Shown: one piece after another, positions 54,668-63,563 of the stretch
How the letters are laid out: the number at the start of each line of letters is the position of its first letter
How positions within the stretch are numbered: position 1 is the stretch's first letter
NCBI GenBank assembly: GCA_019421365.1
Contig: JAHZFJ010000010.1
Location: forward strand, 1 to 64,000
DNA length: 64,000 bases
Reading direction: 5' to 3'
Origin: Lachnospiraceae bacterium
GTDB taxonomy: Bacteria > Bacillota > Clostridia > Lachnospirales > Lachnospiraceae
Position numbers and translations under genes: made by a program
The notes under the pieces: model-generated
The model's database searches: none
The model's input: the letters and a program-made list of their open reading frames with translations, nothing else
Told to the model about the DNA's origin: nothing

Positions 54668-54711
54668 AAACGCCATCAATAGAATACGTGCATTCTATTG
54701 ATGGCGTTTTT
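54668..54711. terminator. Bidirectional terminator between the 180-aa gene and CotH
   Basis: Long perfect stem AAACGCCATCAATAGAAT with its complement around a 6-8 nt loop, T-runs on both sides. It shares GCCATCAATAGAAT with the terminator at 53818. Confidence 0.85.
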
Positions 54712-54713
54712 AA

Positions 54714-56900
54714 TTATGACCTATATTTCCTTCTTTTAAAAGCAAATACTACTATTATAGCAGCAATTAATGATACAATACATACAATTAACAATATCAT
54801 TTCATTTTTTTGATTTTCTGTGTTATCCACGCTACTTGACATATCTCCACCAAATCCATTCGGCATACCACCACGGTTTCCAAATTGAGAAGCACTTGTA
54901 TTAGTATCCTCATTTTCACCTGTGTCATTTGGCATCTGCGGTGGTGTCATCTGACTTGTATCTGCACTTGTACTGGTATCTGCCTCCCCACTTGTATCAC
55001 TCGGCATCTGGGGTGGCGTCATGGTACTTGTGTCCGCACTTGCATTAGTATCTGCAGCCCCACCTGTGTCACTCGGCATCTGGGATGGCGTCATGGTACT
55101 TGTGTCCGCACTTGCATTAGTATCTGCAGCCCCACCTGTGTCACTTGGCATCTGGGATGGCGTCATGGTACTTGTGTCCGCACTTGAATCTGCATTTGTT
55201 TCGCCAGCTGTGACACCTGGCATCTGTGGAACTCCTCCTTGCATCTTACCTCCACCATCACTCATATTACCGCCGCCTTGCGTACCCATAGCAGTAAGGT
55301 TAACGCTACTTGCATCAATTAATGTACTGCTATCCGCTTCTTGTCCAGCTGTTGTTGATGGAATCGTACCATCTAACTGACCTTGAATACTCTTAGCACG
55401 TAAAAGTCCAAATTCTTTCAGATTCTCTACACCTGTTTTATATTCATCATACGTATAAAATGCTGAAACGTCATTTTCAACATATGATGATATTTTAGAA
55501 TCGATTTCATTGATTGTACTACTATATAGTCCACTATCAAAGTATCCTGTAATAATTGATTGAAGAATCTGGTGATATCGTTCCAAATACTCTTCCTTTT
55601 CAAATAATTTTGCTATAATTGGACGGTCTTCTAAATCAATTCCTGATACTGGTGTATCGATTGGGAAGTTGACAGCTGATGTCGCTGACCCACTTTGAAA
55701 TCCTGCAAAGGATAGGTTATAATCCCACGGTAACATAGTAATTTGTCCATCTTCTTCATAAAGATAATAATTATGTTGCATGTTTGAGAAATAACTGTCT
55801 AGATTAACTAATACGGTATTAGCTGCAATATAACGTAATACTGCATCAACATCGACGTATTTCTCCAAATCATTTCCTTCGTTAAGGTTTTTGATTGCTG
55901 TTATGACACGTTCATAGTCACTTTCATTGGTATCAAATACTGCTGCATCAAAGATTGTACTATAACTATCAATATCATCATCAATATACTGAAGACTTGC
56001 TGAGGATGAGGAACTCCCAAAGCCTCCCCTACCATTACCACCTAGGTTCTGTTTTAATTCATTAAAATCTGGTAATTCAGTCGTTTGGTTTGTATCAGTA
56101 TTATCACTTTGTACGGGATCTGTGTTATCGTTGATATCTTTCTGCTCTTTAGAGGTATCTTCTTGTTCTTTAGAGGTACTCTCTTGCTGATTGAATATGT
56201 CGCCTCTATTCATGTCTTGTATATCCATACCAGCAATATCTTCTTTGTCATTCACTCCTCCACCTACACCCATAGTTTCCGGTTTATATAATTGTCCATA
56301 GCTAGAGCCATAGTTTCGCATAGCAAAGGATTCTTCCATTCCTTCAAGTGCAAGATAGAAACCCCAATCCTCTCCATTCACTTTAATAGAAGCATAGTTA
56401 TATAGTGGTGTAACAACTCCCGCATAGTTCATTAGGTCATATGAAAGATATTCTTTCATATAGGAGGTATCTGACATTACGTTATTCAGTACCAATTTAT
56501 CCAGCCCGTAACAATTTTGATTCTTATTATAATGATCAAACTCAATTTTAAAGCTGAAACGGTCCGTTGTATCATCAGAGGCAATCTGCGTTAAACTTGT
56601 ATTACCTTTTGGACGTATGCCCACGTTACTGTACGTTTGCCCGTTAATTACTACATCACAAGTTATATACTCCTCATTAAGTGCATTCTCAATCATCGAA
56701 TTCCAAGAATCTTCATCTACCTGGATATCTACAGTCATAATAGTATCATGATCAAACAATTTCGTCTCATAATCAAAGGAAACACCACTGTTCTCTGCCA
56801 CCAAGTCTGTATTTGCAAGATATATCATAACTCCAGTTAATATCAAAACGACTAGTGTACAAATTATAATGATTTTATTTATGCTTTTATTTTCAATCAT
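54714..56900 (-). CDS. CotH kinase family protein, membrane anchored
   Basis: 728 residues. N-terminal anchor about 9-28; CotH domain about 50-510 with RPKGNTSL near 113, GQLYKPE near 200 and MLPWDYNLSF near 395, the atypical kinase motifs. Residues about 560-680 are a Ser/Thr/Asp/Pro-rich spacer built from 24-residue repeats, then a C-terminal membrane helix (ILLIVCIVSLIAAIIVVFAF) and KRRKYRS. An Asp/Gln-rich insert lies about 220-280. Third gene of a VTC-DUF4956-CotH operon. CotH enzymes can phosphorylate spore coat proteins; in this operon the target is unknown. Confidence 0.88.
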   Translation of the reverse strand: MIENKSINKIIIICTLVVLILTGVMIYLANTDLVAENSGVSFDYETKLFDHDTIMTVDIQVDEDSWNSMIENALNEEYITCDVVINGQTYSNVGIRPKGNTSLTQIASDDTTDRFSFKIEFDHYNKNQNCYGLDKLVLNNVMSDTSYMKEYLSYDLMNYAGVVTPLYNYASIKVNGEDWGFYLALEGMEESFAMRNYGSSYGQLYKPETMGVGGGVNDKEDIAGMDIQDMNRGDIFNQQESTSKEQEDTSKEQKDINDNTDPVQSDNTDTNQTTELPDFNELKQNLGGNGRGGFGSSSSSASLQYIDDDIDSYSTIFDAAVFDTNESDYERVITAIKNLNEGNDLEKYVDVDAVLRYIAANTVLVNLDSYFSNMQHNYYLYEEDGQITMLPWDYNLSFAGFQSGSATSAVNFPIDTPVSGIDLEDRPIIAKLFEKEEYLERYHQILQSIITGYFDSGLYSSTINEIDSKISSYVENDVSAFYTYDEYKTGVENLKEFGLLRAKSIQGQLDGTIPSTTAGQEADSSTLIDASSVNLTAMGTQGGGNMSDGGGKMQGGVPQMPGVTAGETNADSSADTSTMTPSQMPSDTGGAADTNASADTSTMTPSQMPSDTGGAADTNASADTSTMTPPQMPSDTSGEADTSTSADTSQMTPPQMPNDTGENEDTNTSASQFGNRGGMPNGFGGDMSSSVDNTENQKNEMILLIVCIVSLIAAIIVVFAFKRRKYRS
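54931..55194 (-). repeat. 72-bp in-frame tandem repeats in the CotH-like gene
   Basis: Repeat starts at 54931, 55003, 55075 and 55147, exactly 72 bp apart; the two middle units are nearly identical. Each encodes 24 residues with TPSQMPSDTGG-type sequence. Copy number probably varies between strains. Confidence 0.9.
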
Positions 56901-56914
56901 GTTTCACCCACTTT

Positions 56915-57610
56915 TTATGACATATAATCGCCGTTGTAACTTACTAACACCACATTCTCAACACCATTAAGGTCACTTATTTTATTCACAAACTCTGTTG
57001 TCATATCTTTTAATCGAATTTCAATTGTTAATTCGATACCATTCTTTGATACAGTTTTTGATTTAACTACATGCTTTTTAACACTATCTTCAACAGCACT
57101 TACAGCTGCCTTCTCAGACGCATCATTTACACAATTGATAACTAAAATATAAGGATTATCTGTACTTTTCTTATTCACGAACACAAGCATTGTAACACCA
57201 ATCAAGATAGTTCCTATAACAGCTAGAGGGATTAATCCTGCACCAACTACGATACCAACTGATATTGACCAAAATAGAAATGAGATATCAAGTGGCTCTT
57301 TTACTGCGGTACGAAAACGCACGATTGATAATGCACCAACCATACCAAGGGATAACACTACGTTTGATGTAATTGCAAGAATTATAAATGTTGTTACCAA
57401 TGCCATTGCAATCAATGAAACTCCAAAAGATGCAGAATACATAACACCACTAAACGTTTTCTTATATATAAGAAAAATAAATAGCCCTAAAGCAAACGCA
57501 ACACACATGGCTAATAACGTATCTATGATAGAAAAACTAGACACCTTATCCATAAAACTTGATTTAAACACATCATTAAATGTTGTTGTTGATAAAAATA
57601 CTGTACTCAT
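56915..57610 (-). CDS. DUF4956 membrane protein
   Basis: 231 residues: about four membrane helices (about 30-50, 55-75, 80-100, 110-135), then a soluble ACT-like C-terminal domain. GALSIVRFRTAVKEPLDISFLFWSISVGI is the family signature. AAGGAGG precedes the ATG. It lies between VTC and CotH genes with gaps of 35 and 14 nt; this trio is conserved in many bacteria and suggests one membrane-bound system. Confidence 0.88.
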   Translation of the reverse strand: MSTVFLSTTTFNDVFKSSFMDKVSSFSIIDTLLAMCVAFALGLFIFLIYKKTFSGVMYSASFGVSLIAMALVTTFIILAITSNVVLSLGMVGALSIVRFRTAVKEPLDISFLFWSISVGIVVGAGLIPLAVIGTILIGVTMLVFVNKKSTDNPYILVINCVNDASEKAAVSAVEDSVKKHVVKSKTVSKNGIELTIEIRLKDMTTEFVNKISDLNGVENVVLVSYNGDYMS

Positions 57611-57645
57611 TTTTCCTCCTTGGCCTTGGCCTACTTAATTTATTA

Positions 57646-58332
57646 TTATCCATACAAACGACATGCGACATATTTCGAAAAAGCGCTTGTTTTTCTGTCC
57701 CTCATCTGAATACAATTCTCTATTATTTCAGGTAAAAACCGATCGTACTTGACTTCTAAGATTGTAATATTTTCTTCGTTTGCGGCAATTGTTGGAGCAG
57801 CTAAATCGAAGAAATCTTTACTGTTAATTCCTGTTCGCACCTTACTGTCAAATGTGATACGCACATTACCCGTTTGATATATGAATGGCTCTCTTGTATA
57901 TTCAACAATCGTTTTAGGTCGTAATTGTTGGTACTTCATTTTGGCATAAAGTTCTAATATTAGAGCTTGTTTACTCTCTCTCATCCATTCAATATCTCCA
58001 GCAATAATCTTTTCGCACTCTTCCTTTGTAATTGCTGTCGAAAGCTTATTACATAAGCCATATATCTTACTTTTCTTCTCTAATCTTATATAAGTGAAAT
58101 CATCGTTATAGTATCGAATACGAAACTTCTCTCTTTGATTAACACCATCAATCTTTTCTCTTAATGCCTTATCCTGATAATTATCAAAATACAAACTTCG
58201 AATCTGATAGGTCCCATCCTCACCTACATTAGCATCTTGTCTAGCAACTACCTGTAGACGGTTTTTAATAGCAACATAATCAAGATAGTTAATATGATGT
58301 TTTAATTCATGGCGTAATTTTAAATCTTTCAT
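57646..58332 (-). CDS. VTC domain protein (polyphosphate polymerase-like)
   Basis: 228 residues from the ATG at 58332 (AGGAGGTG upstream). The tunnel-fold motifs RHELKHHIN, QIRSLYFDNYQD, KFRIRYYND, RLEKKSK and ILEVKYDRFLPE match the VTC catalytic domain that makes polyphosphate from ATP in yeast. The key basic and acidic tunnel residues appear present. First gene of the VTC-DUF4956-CotH operon. Activity in bacteria is less studied. Confidence 0.85.
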   Translation of the reverse strand: MKDLKLRHELKHHINYLDYVAIKNRLQVVARQDANVGEDGTYQIRSLYFDNYQDKALREKIDGVNQREKFRIRYYNDDFTYIRLEKKSKIYGLCNKLSTAITKEECEKIIAGDIEWMRESKQALILELYAKMKYQQLRPKTIVEYTREPFIYQTGNVRITFDSKVRTGINSKDFFDLAAPTIAANEENITILEVKYDRFLPEIIENCIQMRDRKTSAFSKYVACRLYG

Positions 58333-58471
58333 CGTGATCACCTCCTCTTGTGCTATTTTGATACCCACCACTATTTAACTCGTTATCTAGCTTACCCGCA
58401 AAATGTGTAAACTCCATGTAAACTTTGTGAAATTTCTGTGTAATATCTCATAAATTACCAGAAAAAAGCAC

Positions 58472-58527
58472 AAAAAAAGTTGTCTGTTGAACGTCTTGTA
58501 ATAAGACAATTCACTAAACAACTTTTT
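58472..58527 (-). terminator. Terminator after the DUF815 gene
   Basis: Outer arms AAAAAAAGTTGT / ACAACTTTTT with an inner GTCTTGTAATAAGAC stem. Lies about 190 nt past the gene, beyond the inverted-repeat block. Confidence 0.7.
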
Positions 58528-58541
58528 AACTATGATTCAAA

Positions 58542-58700
58542 TGTCAAAAGCCTCTCGTAAAAACTCTGTATTTTAGAGCCTTATGTACCGCTACGAACTT
58601 CATCCAAGCGAGAGCGCTGCGAGTGAACTACGTTTGGTATAACATGCTCACACATAAATTTATGCAAATTAACGAAACAAAATCAAATTGGCTTTTGACA
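58542..58700. repeat. 159-bp block bounded by 11-bp inverted repeats
   Basis: Ends are TGTCAAAAGCC and GGCTTTTGACA. The interior has GCGAGAGCGCTGCGAG, GC-richer than the surroundings, with partly palindromic TACGAAC/GAACTACG blocks. No open frame. Resembles a small interspersed element or structured RNA. There is no target duplication that I can see. Confidence 0.5.
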
Positions 58701-58719
58701 CCCGAATCATTAACTTATG

Positions 58720-60036
58720 TTATTCTTGATTATCATCAACTTTACCAGCTAAATAGTTGATAAATTGTTGTGCTGTACGGCCCGACAATCCACCATGACT
58801 AAGTTCCCACTTATTCGCTTCCCTACAAAGATCATCATCAGACATCGTTATGGTATCATATCGTTTTGCTAAATTCTTCACTATTTCATAATACTCTTTC
58901 TGTGTTGGCGCTGAATAATTAATAGAAACGCCAAAACGCGCAACTAGTGATAGTTTTTCTTGAACAGTATCTGAACGATGTAATTCATCTTTAGACATAT
59001 CAGAACGATCAGACCATGTTTCTCTAATAAGATGTCTACGATTTGATGTAGCATAGATTAAGACATTATCTGGTTTCGTCTCTAATCCACCTTCGATTAC
59101 TGCTTTGAGATACTTATATTCAATTTCAAACTCTTCGAAGGACAAATCATCCATATAGATTATAAAACGGTAATTACGATTCTTAATTTGAGCGATTATC
59201 GACGACAGATCTTGAAACTGATGTTTAAAGATTTCAATCATACGTAATCCTCTACCGTAGTATTCATTCAGTATTGCTTTGATACTAGTAGATTTGCCAG
59301 TTCCGCTATCACCATACAACAATACATTATTGGCCTTTCTGCCTTCTACGAAAGCAAGAGTATTGTCTATAAGTTTCTGCTTTTGAAGTTCATAACCGAT
59401 TAAATCATCTAGACAAATCTCATCCGTGTTGGTTATAGGACAAAGAATAGCATCATCATCTGTATGCTTTACACGAAATGCTTTATTTAGACCAAACTTA
59501 CCTACTCCATAGTCTCTATAAAAATCCGTCACTATCCTGTAGATTTCATCTTCATCATTTGCTTGTTCAACAGCCTCACTAAGCATGCGAACTTTTTCGC
59601 TAACATTCTTATTATATCTCTTTCCACTTTTTTGAATTGATTGATAATTTAGAATTGTAGTAAAACAATTAATATTTAATTCTTCTTCTAATTTAGTGAA
59701 ATCATAATCAAATAAATTCTTAAATATACGGAAATCATTTTTAGCAAATACATTAACGGTTCCGTCTTGCCCCCCTACTTTTTCACAAGTTATACTAAAA
59801 GGATTCTCATTCGTTGCTAATATATAAGCAAGATAATTATGCCATAAGTTCTTATCAAATCCATAAACCGTAGCTACGTCAAGCAAATGATTAATCTGAT
59901 TATAGATCTTGGTAATTGTGTCTTCTTTACTAGTGTGATTGCATTCATAATCCTGTATAATTCCAGCAAGATTGAATAAAATACAGTCACTTCCTAAATT
60001 TCTGTAAATTACTAATTTGGCTACTTCACGAAACAT
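58720..60036 (-). CDS. DUF815 family AAA+ ATPase
   Basis: 438 residues. Walker A LLYGDSGTGKSTS near 242-253, Walker B FIIYMDDLSFE near 293-303, arginine-rich SNRRHLIRETWSDRSDM sensor region near 330. The N-terminal 200 residues are helical and specific to the family. DUF815 proteins are uncharacterised ATPases, often near tRNA synthetase or nucleotide genes. Single gene between argS and the VTC operon. Confidence 0.85.
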   Translation of the reverse strand: MFREVAKLVIYRNLGSDCILFNLAGIIQDYECNHTSKEDTITKIYNQINHLLDVATVYGFDKNLWHNYLAYILATNENPFSITCEKVGGQDGTVNVFAKNDFRIFKNLFDYDFTKLEEELNINCFTTILNYQSIQKSGKRYNKNVSEKVRMLSEAVEQANDEDEIYRIVTDFYRDYGVGKFGLNKAFRVKHTDDDAILCPITNTDEICLDDLIGYELQKQKLIDNTLAFVEGRKANNVLLYGDSGTGKSTSIKAILNEYYGRGLRMIEIFKHQFQDLSSIIAQIKNRNYRFIIYMDDLSFEEFEIEYKYLKAVIEGGLETKPDNVLIYATSNRRHLIRETWSDRSDMSKDELHRSDTVQEKLSLVARFGVSINYSAPTQKEYYEIVKNLAKRYDTITMSDDDLCREANKWELSHGGLSGRTAQQFINYLAGKVDDNQE

Positions 60037-60136
60037 TCTATCGCTTCCTTCTTTAATATATATTATTTTATAGGATAATCATAAGATCTCAAATAATGAA
60101 TGATCAAGATTCGTAAAAATCTAAATATGTAAAACA

Positions 60137-60185
60137 GCTTCTAAGCTGACGTAGGTTTTGTGTTATGGTACGTTAGCTTAGAAGC
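60137..60185 (-). terminator. Terminator after argS
   Basis: 16-bp arms GCTTCTAAGCTGACGT / ACGTTAGCTTAGAAGC with one mismatch, then GTTTTAC on the minus strand. Confidence 0.75.
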
Positions 60186-60214
60186 AATAATAAAGCGAAT
60201 TAAGTTTTATGACA

Positions 60215-61987
60215 TTACATTCTATCTGGTGCTTCAATTCCTAATAATTCAATACAAGTATTAAGAATATTGCATGTTAATATAATTAATTGAATCCAAG
60301 AAGAACGAACTTTCTCATCTTCATTAGCAATAATCTTATTCTCATGATAGAACTTGTTGAATGCATTGGATAAGTCATAGATATATTGACAAACTCTATG
60401 AGGTGCATTCTCAGCAAATGCTACTGCAATTGTATCACTGAATTTTGTTAATTCTAACATAAGCGCTGTTTCACTTTCGCAGGTAGCTGGTAAAATTTCG
60501 CTTATAGCAACTGTATCAACACCAGTAACTTCCTTATATTTGTTAAGGATTGATTTGATACGAACGATTGTATATAGGATGTATGGACCTGTATCACCTT
60601 CAAATGAAGTGAAACGATCTACGTCGAATACATAATCCTTAGCAGCTTGGTTCGATAAGTCGCCATACTTGATAGCTGCAATTCCAACTTTGTTTGCAAT
60701 TGCCTTTGCTTCTTCTTCAGAAATCTCACGATTGCTCATGATCTTATCATATACAGCAGTTGTAATATCTGAAATAAGATTTTCAAGACGCATTACACCG
60801 CCATCTCTTGTCTTAAATGGTTTACCGTCTTTACCATTCATAGTACCAAAACCTAAAAATGTTAATTTAACATGCTCATCAATCAACTTCGTTTTCTTTG
60901 CACAACGGAATACTTGTTCAAAGTATAATTCTTGACGTTTATCTACAACATAAGTGATTGCATCTGGATTAAATAATTTCACACGTTCTACAATTGTAGC
61001 TAAATCCGTTGTATTGTATAATGTTGCACCGTCAGACTTCAAAATCATACATGGAGGAATCTCTTTTGTATCTGTTTCTTCTTTCACATCAACAACTAAA
61101 GCACCTTCACTGATTCTTGCATATCCACCTTCTTTAAGGTATTCTACCATATCTGGGATATAGGACTGAGCATCACTTTCCTTTTTCCATAAGTCAAAAG
61201 ATACATTTAATTTATCATAATTCTTCTTTAAGTCCGTTACGGATACATTAAGAATGTGGTTCCATAATGCTACATAACCTTTTCTTCCATTTTGCAATTC
61301 AAACGTAGCATTCTTCGCTTCTTCTTTGAATTCTGGATGTTCTTTGGAATACGCATTAGCATATGGATAGATCTCTTCCAACTCTGTAATATTAAATGGT
61401 GCTTCCTCTGGGTATTCTCCTTCAAAACTTTCATCAAAGTAAACCAATTCTGGTTGACGTTTCTTTAACTCAGTAATAATTAACCCCATCTGAAGTCCCC
61501 AGTCTCCTAGATGAACATCTCCAATTACATTGTGACCAACGAAACGACTGATTCTCTTAACGCTTTCCCCAATTATTGCCGAACGCAAGTGACCAACATG
61601 AAGTGGTTTTGCTACGTTAGGTCCGCCGTAATCAACTACAATTGTTTTTGGATTTTCTGCTTTTTCGAACCCAAAGTTCTCTACACTAGCCATCTCATTA
61701 ATATAAGTAGCTAGATATTCTTCACTAATTTTAATGTTAATAAATCCTGGCATAACTGCTACGATTTCTTTGAACATCTTATTGTTTTCTAATTTGGCAA
61801 CTACATCATTTGCAATCATAATAGGTGCCTTTTTGTATTCTTTTGCAGCAGCTAAAGCTCCATTACATTGATATTGACATAAATCAGGACGATTTGACAA
61901 TGACACCATTCCATATTTTTCATCAAATCCACAAGCAACGAATGCATTAGTAATCTCTTGCTTAATAAGATCGATTATCTTCTTCAT
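60215..61987 (-). CDS. argS: Arginyl-tRNA synthetase
   Basis: Class I synthetase, 590 residues. N-terminal Arg-tRNA additional domain (1-110), the HIGH motif as KPLHVGHLRSAIIGES near 120-135, and a DALR anticodon-binding domain to the C-terminus ending EAPDRM, the family end. Start at 61987 with AGAGG upstream; a longer start seven codons earlier lacks a site. A T-box leader controls it. Confidence 0.97.
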   Translation of the reverse strand: MKKIIDLIKQEITNAFVACGFDEKYGMVSLSNRPDLCQYQCNGALAAAKEYKKAPIMIANDVVAKLENNKMFKEIVAVMPGFINIKISEEYLATYINEMASVENFGFEKAENPKTIVVDYGGPNVAKPLHVGHLRSAIIGESVKRISRFVGHNVIGDVHLGDWGLQMGLIITELKKRQPELVYFDESFEGEYPEEAPFNITELEEIYPYANAYSKEHPEFKEEAKNATFELQNGRKGYVALWNHILNVSVTDLKKNYDKLNVSFDLWKKESDAQSYIPDMVEYLKEGGYARISEGALVVDVKEETDTKEIPPCMILKSDGATLYNTTDLATIVERVKLFNPDAITYVVDKRQELYFEQVFRCAKKTKLIDEHVKLTFLGFGTMNGKDGKPFKTRDGGVMRLENLISDITTAVYDKIMSNREISEEEAKAIANKVGIAAIKYGDLSNQAAKDYVFDVDRFTSFEGDTGPYILYTIVRIKSILNKYKEVTGVDTVAISEILPATCESETALMLELTKFSDTIAVAFAENAPHRVCQYIYDLSNAFNKFYHENKIIANEDEKVRSSWIQLIILTCNILNTCIELLGIEAPDRM

Positions 61988-62031
61988 ACATTTACCTCTT
62001 TCTTTCATAATCTAATTAGTTGTGTTAAAAA

Positions 62032-62265
62032 TAAAAAAATCCCTTATCTAAACGATAAGAGACGAAAATATTCCGTGGTACCACTCCAATTGACTGCTAT
62101 ATTAATACAGTCCACTTAACACTTTAACGCAGCTAACGTCAGACTCTTATATTCATTCTACTCGAATCTGCTTCTCCAAGTCCCTCTTCTTTGCTTCGCA
62201 CTTATAGGACTCACACCAATCTCCTACTCGCTGAAAGTACCTAAAACAAATACTCTTCTTTTCAT
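62032..62265 (-). promoter_or_regulatory. T-box riboswitch upstream of argS
   Basis: The conserved T-box TGGAGTGGTACCACGG occupies about 62073-62088 (minus), followed by a terminator (CTTATC/GATAAG plus T7 at 62034-62061). Upstream, GCGAGTAGGAGATTGGTGTGAG resembles the stem I base and GA/GNUG motifs. An AGA at 62157-62159 could be the arginine specifier, but I could not fold stem I with certainty. Uncharged tRNA-Arg should stabilise the antiterminator. Confidence 0.88.
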
Positions 62266-62311
62266 GGAATTTAACATATTAAAAATAATGCAACTTTTGT
62301 TACTTTTTTTC

Positions 62312-62340
62312 ATTATAAAAGCTAACGTTTTAATTGTCAA
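62312..62340 (-). promoter_or_regulatory. SigmaA promoter of argS
   Basis: Perfect TTGACA (plus 62335-62340), 17-nt spacer, perfect TATAAT (plus 62312-62317). Transcription should start near 62305, giving a leader of about 320 nt that holds the T-box. Confidence 0.88.
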
Positions 62341-62376
62341 CACCTTATTCTTAGCCGATTTGTAAAACGTTAGCTT
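62319..62376 (-). terminator. Terminator of the pspC operon
   Basis: 13-bp arms AAGCTAACGTTTT / AAAACGTTAGCTT with a 32-nt loop. The left arm overlaps the argS promoter spacer. Confidence 0.6.
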
Positions 62377-62395
62377 ATTTTATATCAAAAACCTC

Positions 62396-62587
62396 TTATC
62401 TTTCGTAACGAACTGGCATAATAATAGCAGCTACGATATAAGCAAGGATTCCAGCACCAAAGAAACCAAAGACAACCCACAACAAACGTACTACGGTAGG
62501 ATCAATATTGATATAATCTGCAATTCCTGCACATACTCCACAAAGCATTTTATTAGTTGATGAGCGATATAATCTTTTTTGTTCCAT
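62396..62587 (-). CDS. PspC domain protein
   Basis: 63 residues. RLYRSSTNKMLCGVCAGIADYINIDPTVVRLLWVVF and a hydrophobic end (GILAYIVAAIIMPV) are the complete PspC domain with one or two membrane helices. Likely envelope-stress sensor or part of a regulator set with the DUF4097 and DUF1700-type genes upstream. AGGAGG site present. Confidence 0.9.
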   Translation of the reverse strand: MEQKRLYRSSTNKMLCGVCAGIADYINIDPTVVRLLWVVFGFFGAGILAYIVAAIIMPVRYER

Positions 62588-62708
62588 AATTCATTCCTCC
62601 ATATTTTAATAGTTATATTTGTTATTTAATCATTTAATTATCTATATTATTTAATGATATCATTTGTTTATATTCATACTATATATATTTGTTTCAAATA
62701 GTATACAC

Positions 62709-63563
62709 TTATTCATTGCGAATTTCAACATTTCCCACACCACATTCGATATCAAATTCATATTCTGCATTACTGCCAAATATGTTACTATCACTTGTGA
62801 AAGAATAATTGTCTCCATTGATATTAATATTACCTAAACCACAACTCAAGCTAAAGTCATAACGATTCTCAGGTTCTTTTAATTTAATTGAGATATTTCC
62901 CATGCCACAATTAGCACTACTATTGCCTCTAATATCACCTTTAATTTCAATATCTCCAACACCACAATCGAGAGTAACATCTCTTGCAGTTAAATCTTTA
63001 ATAGCAATTTTTCCTGCTCCAACTTCTAAATTGCTTTCGTTCTTAACCAGTAATTTATTTGCAACTAACTCGCCAGCTCCCATTTCAAGATCAACATTGC
63101 CAGCTTCCATATCACATAGCTCTACTCTGCCAGCTCCAATTTCGATTACTAGGTTTTCAGGTGCAAAATTATCTGGTATATAGATTGTAACATTATATTT
63201 CGTATTATAATCATCATTATTGAAATATGGAATAACATGGCCAAAGACCTCAAAACCATTATGTTCGTCATCTTTAATTGTCCAAACATTATTCTCTACA
63301 TAGCTATTAAATGTTTTCTTATTCATGTTCTTAGCATCAATTGCAAATGTATCACCACGTTTGATTTTCACATCGGCAATATTTAGCTCAATTTTTATTG
63401 ATGTAATTTCATCGTTATACTCACTGTTAAAATCCAACACATAATCTCTTCTGTTAGAACCATTAATACTTACTCCACTTACTAATGCAATACTTACCAA
63501 TACAACTCCTAAAACAATTGCTATACCACTAATTCTTAAACAGTTCTTTGTGAATAGACTCAT
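62709..63563 (-). CDS. DUF4097 family beta-strand repeat protein
   Basis: 284 residues. N-terminal membrane helix (about 10-30), then a right-handed beta-repeat region with regularly spaced LEMGAGELVANKL, LEVGAGKIAIKDL, LDCGVGDIEIKGD, ANCGMGNISIK units of about 19 residues. The start overlaps the upstream gene by 4 nt (ATGA). In Firmicutes DUF4097, DUF1700 and PspC genes often form an envelope-stress operon. Confidence 0.9.
   Translation of the reverse strand: MSLFTKNCLRISGIAIVLGVVLVSIALVSGVSINGSNRRDYVLDFNSEYNDEITSIKIELNIADVKIKRGDTFAIDAKNMNKKTFNSYVENNVWTIKDDEHNGFEVFGHVIPYFNNDDYNTKYNVTIYIPDNFAPENLVIEIGAGRVELCDMEAGNVDLEMGAGELVANKLLVKNESNLEVGAGKIAIKDLTARDVTLDCGVGDIEIKGDIRGNSSANCGMGNISIKLKEPENRYDFSLSCGLGNININGDNYSFTSDSNIFGSNAEYEFDIECGVGNVEIRNE

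Noticed and set aside
54885..55380. Plus-strand frames of 100 and 119 residues inside the CotH-like gene
   Set aside because: They are shadows of the 72-bp coding repeats of the minus-strand gene.
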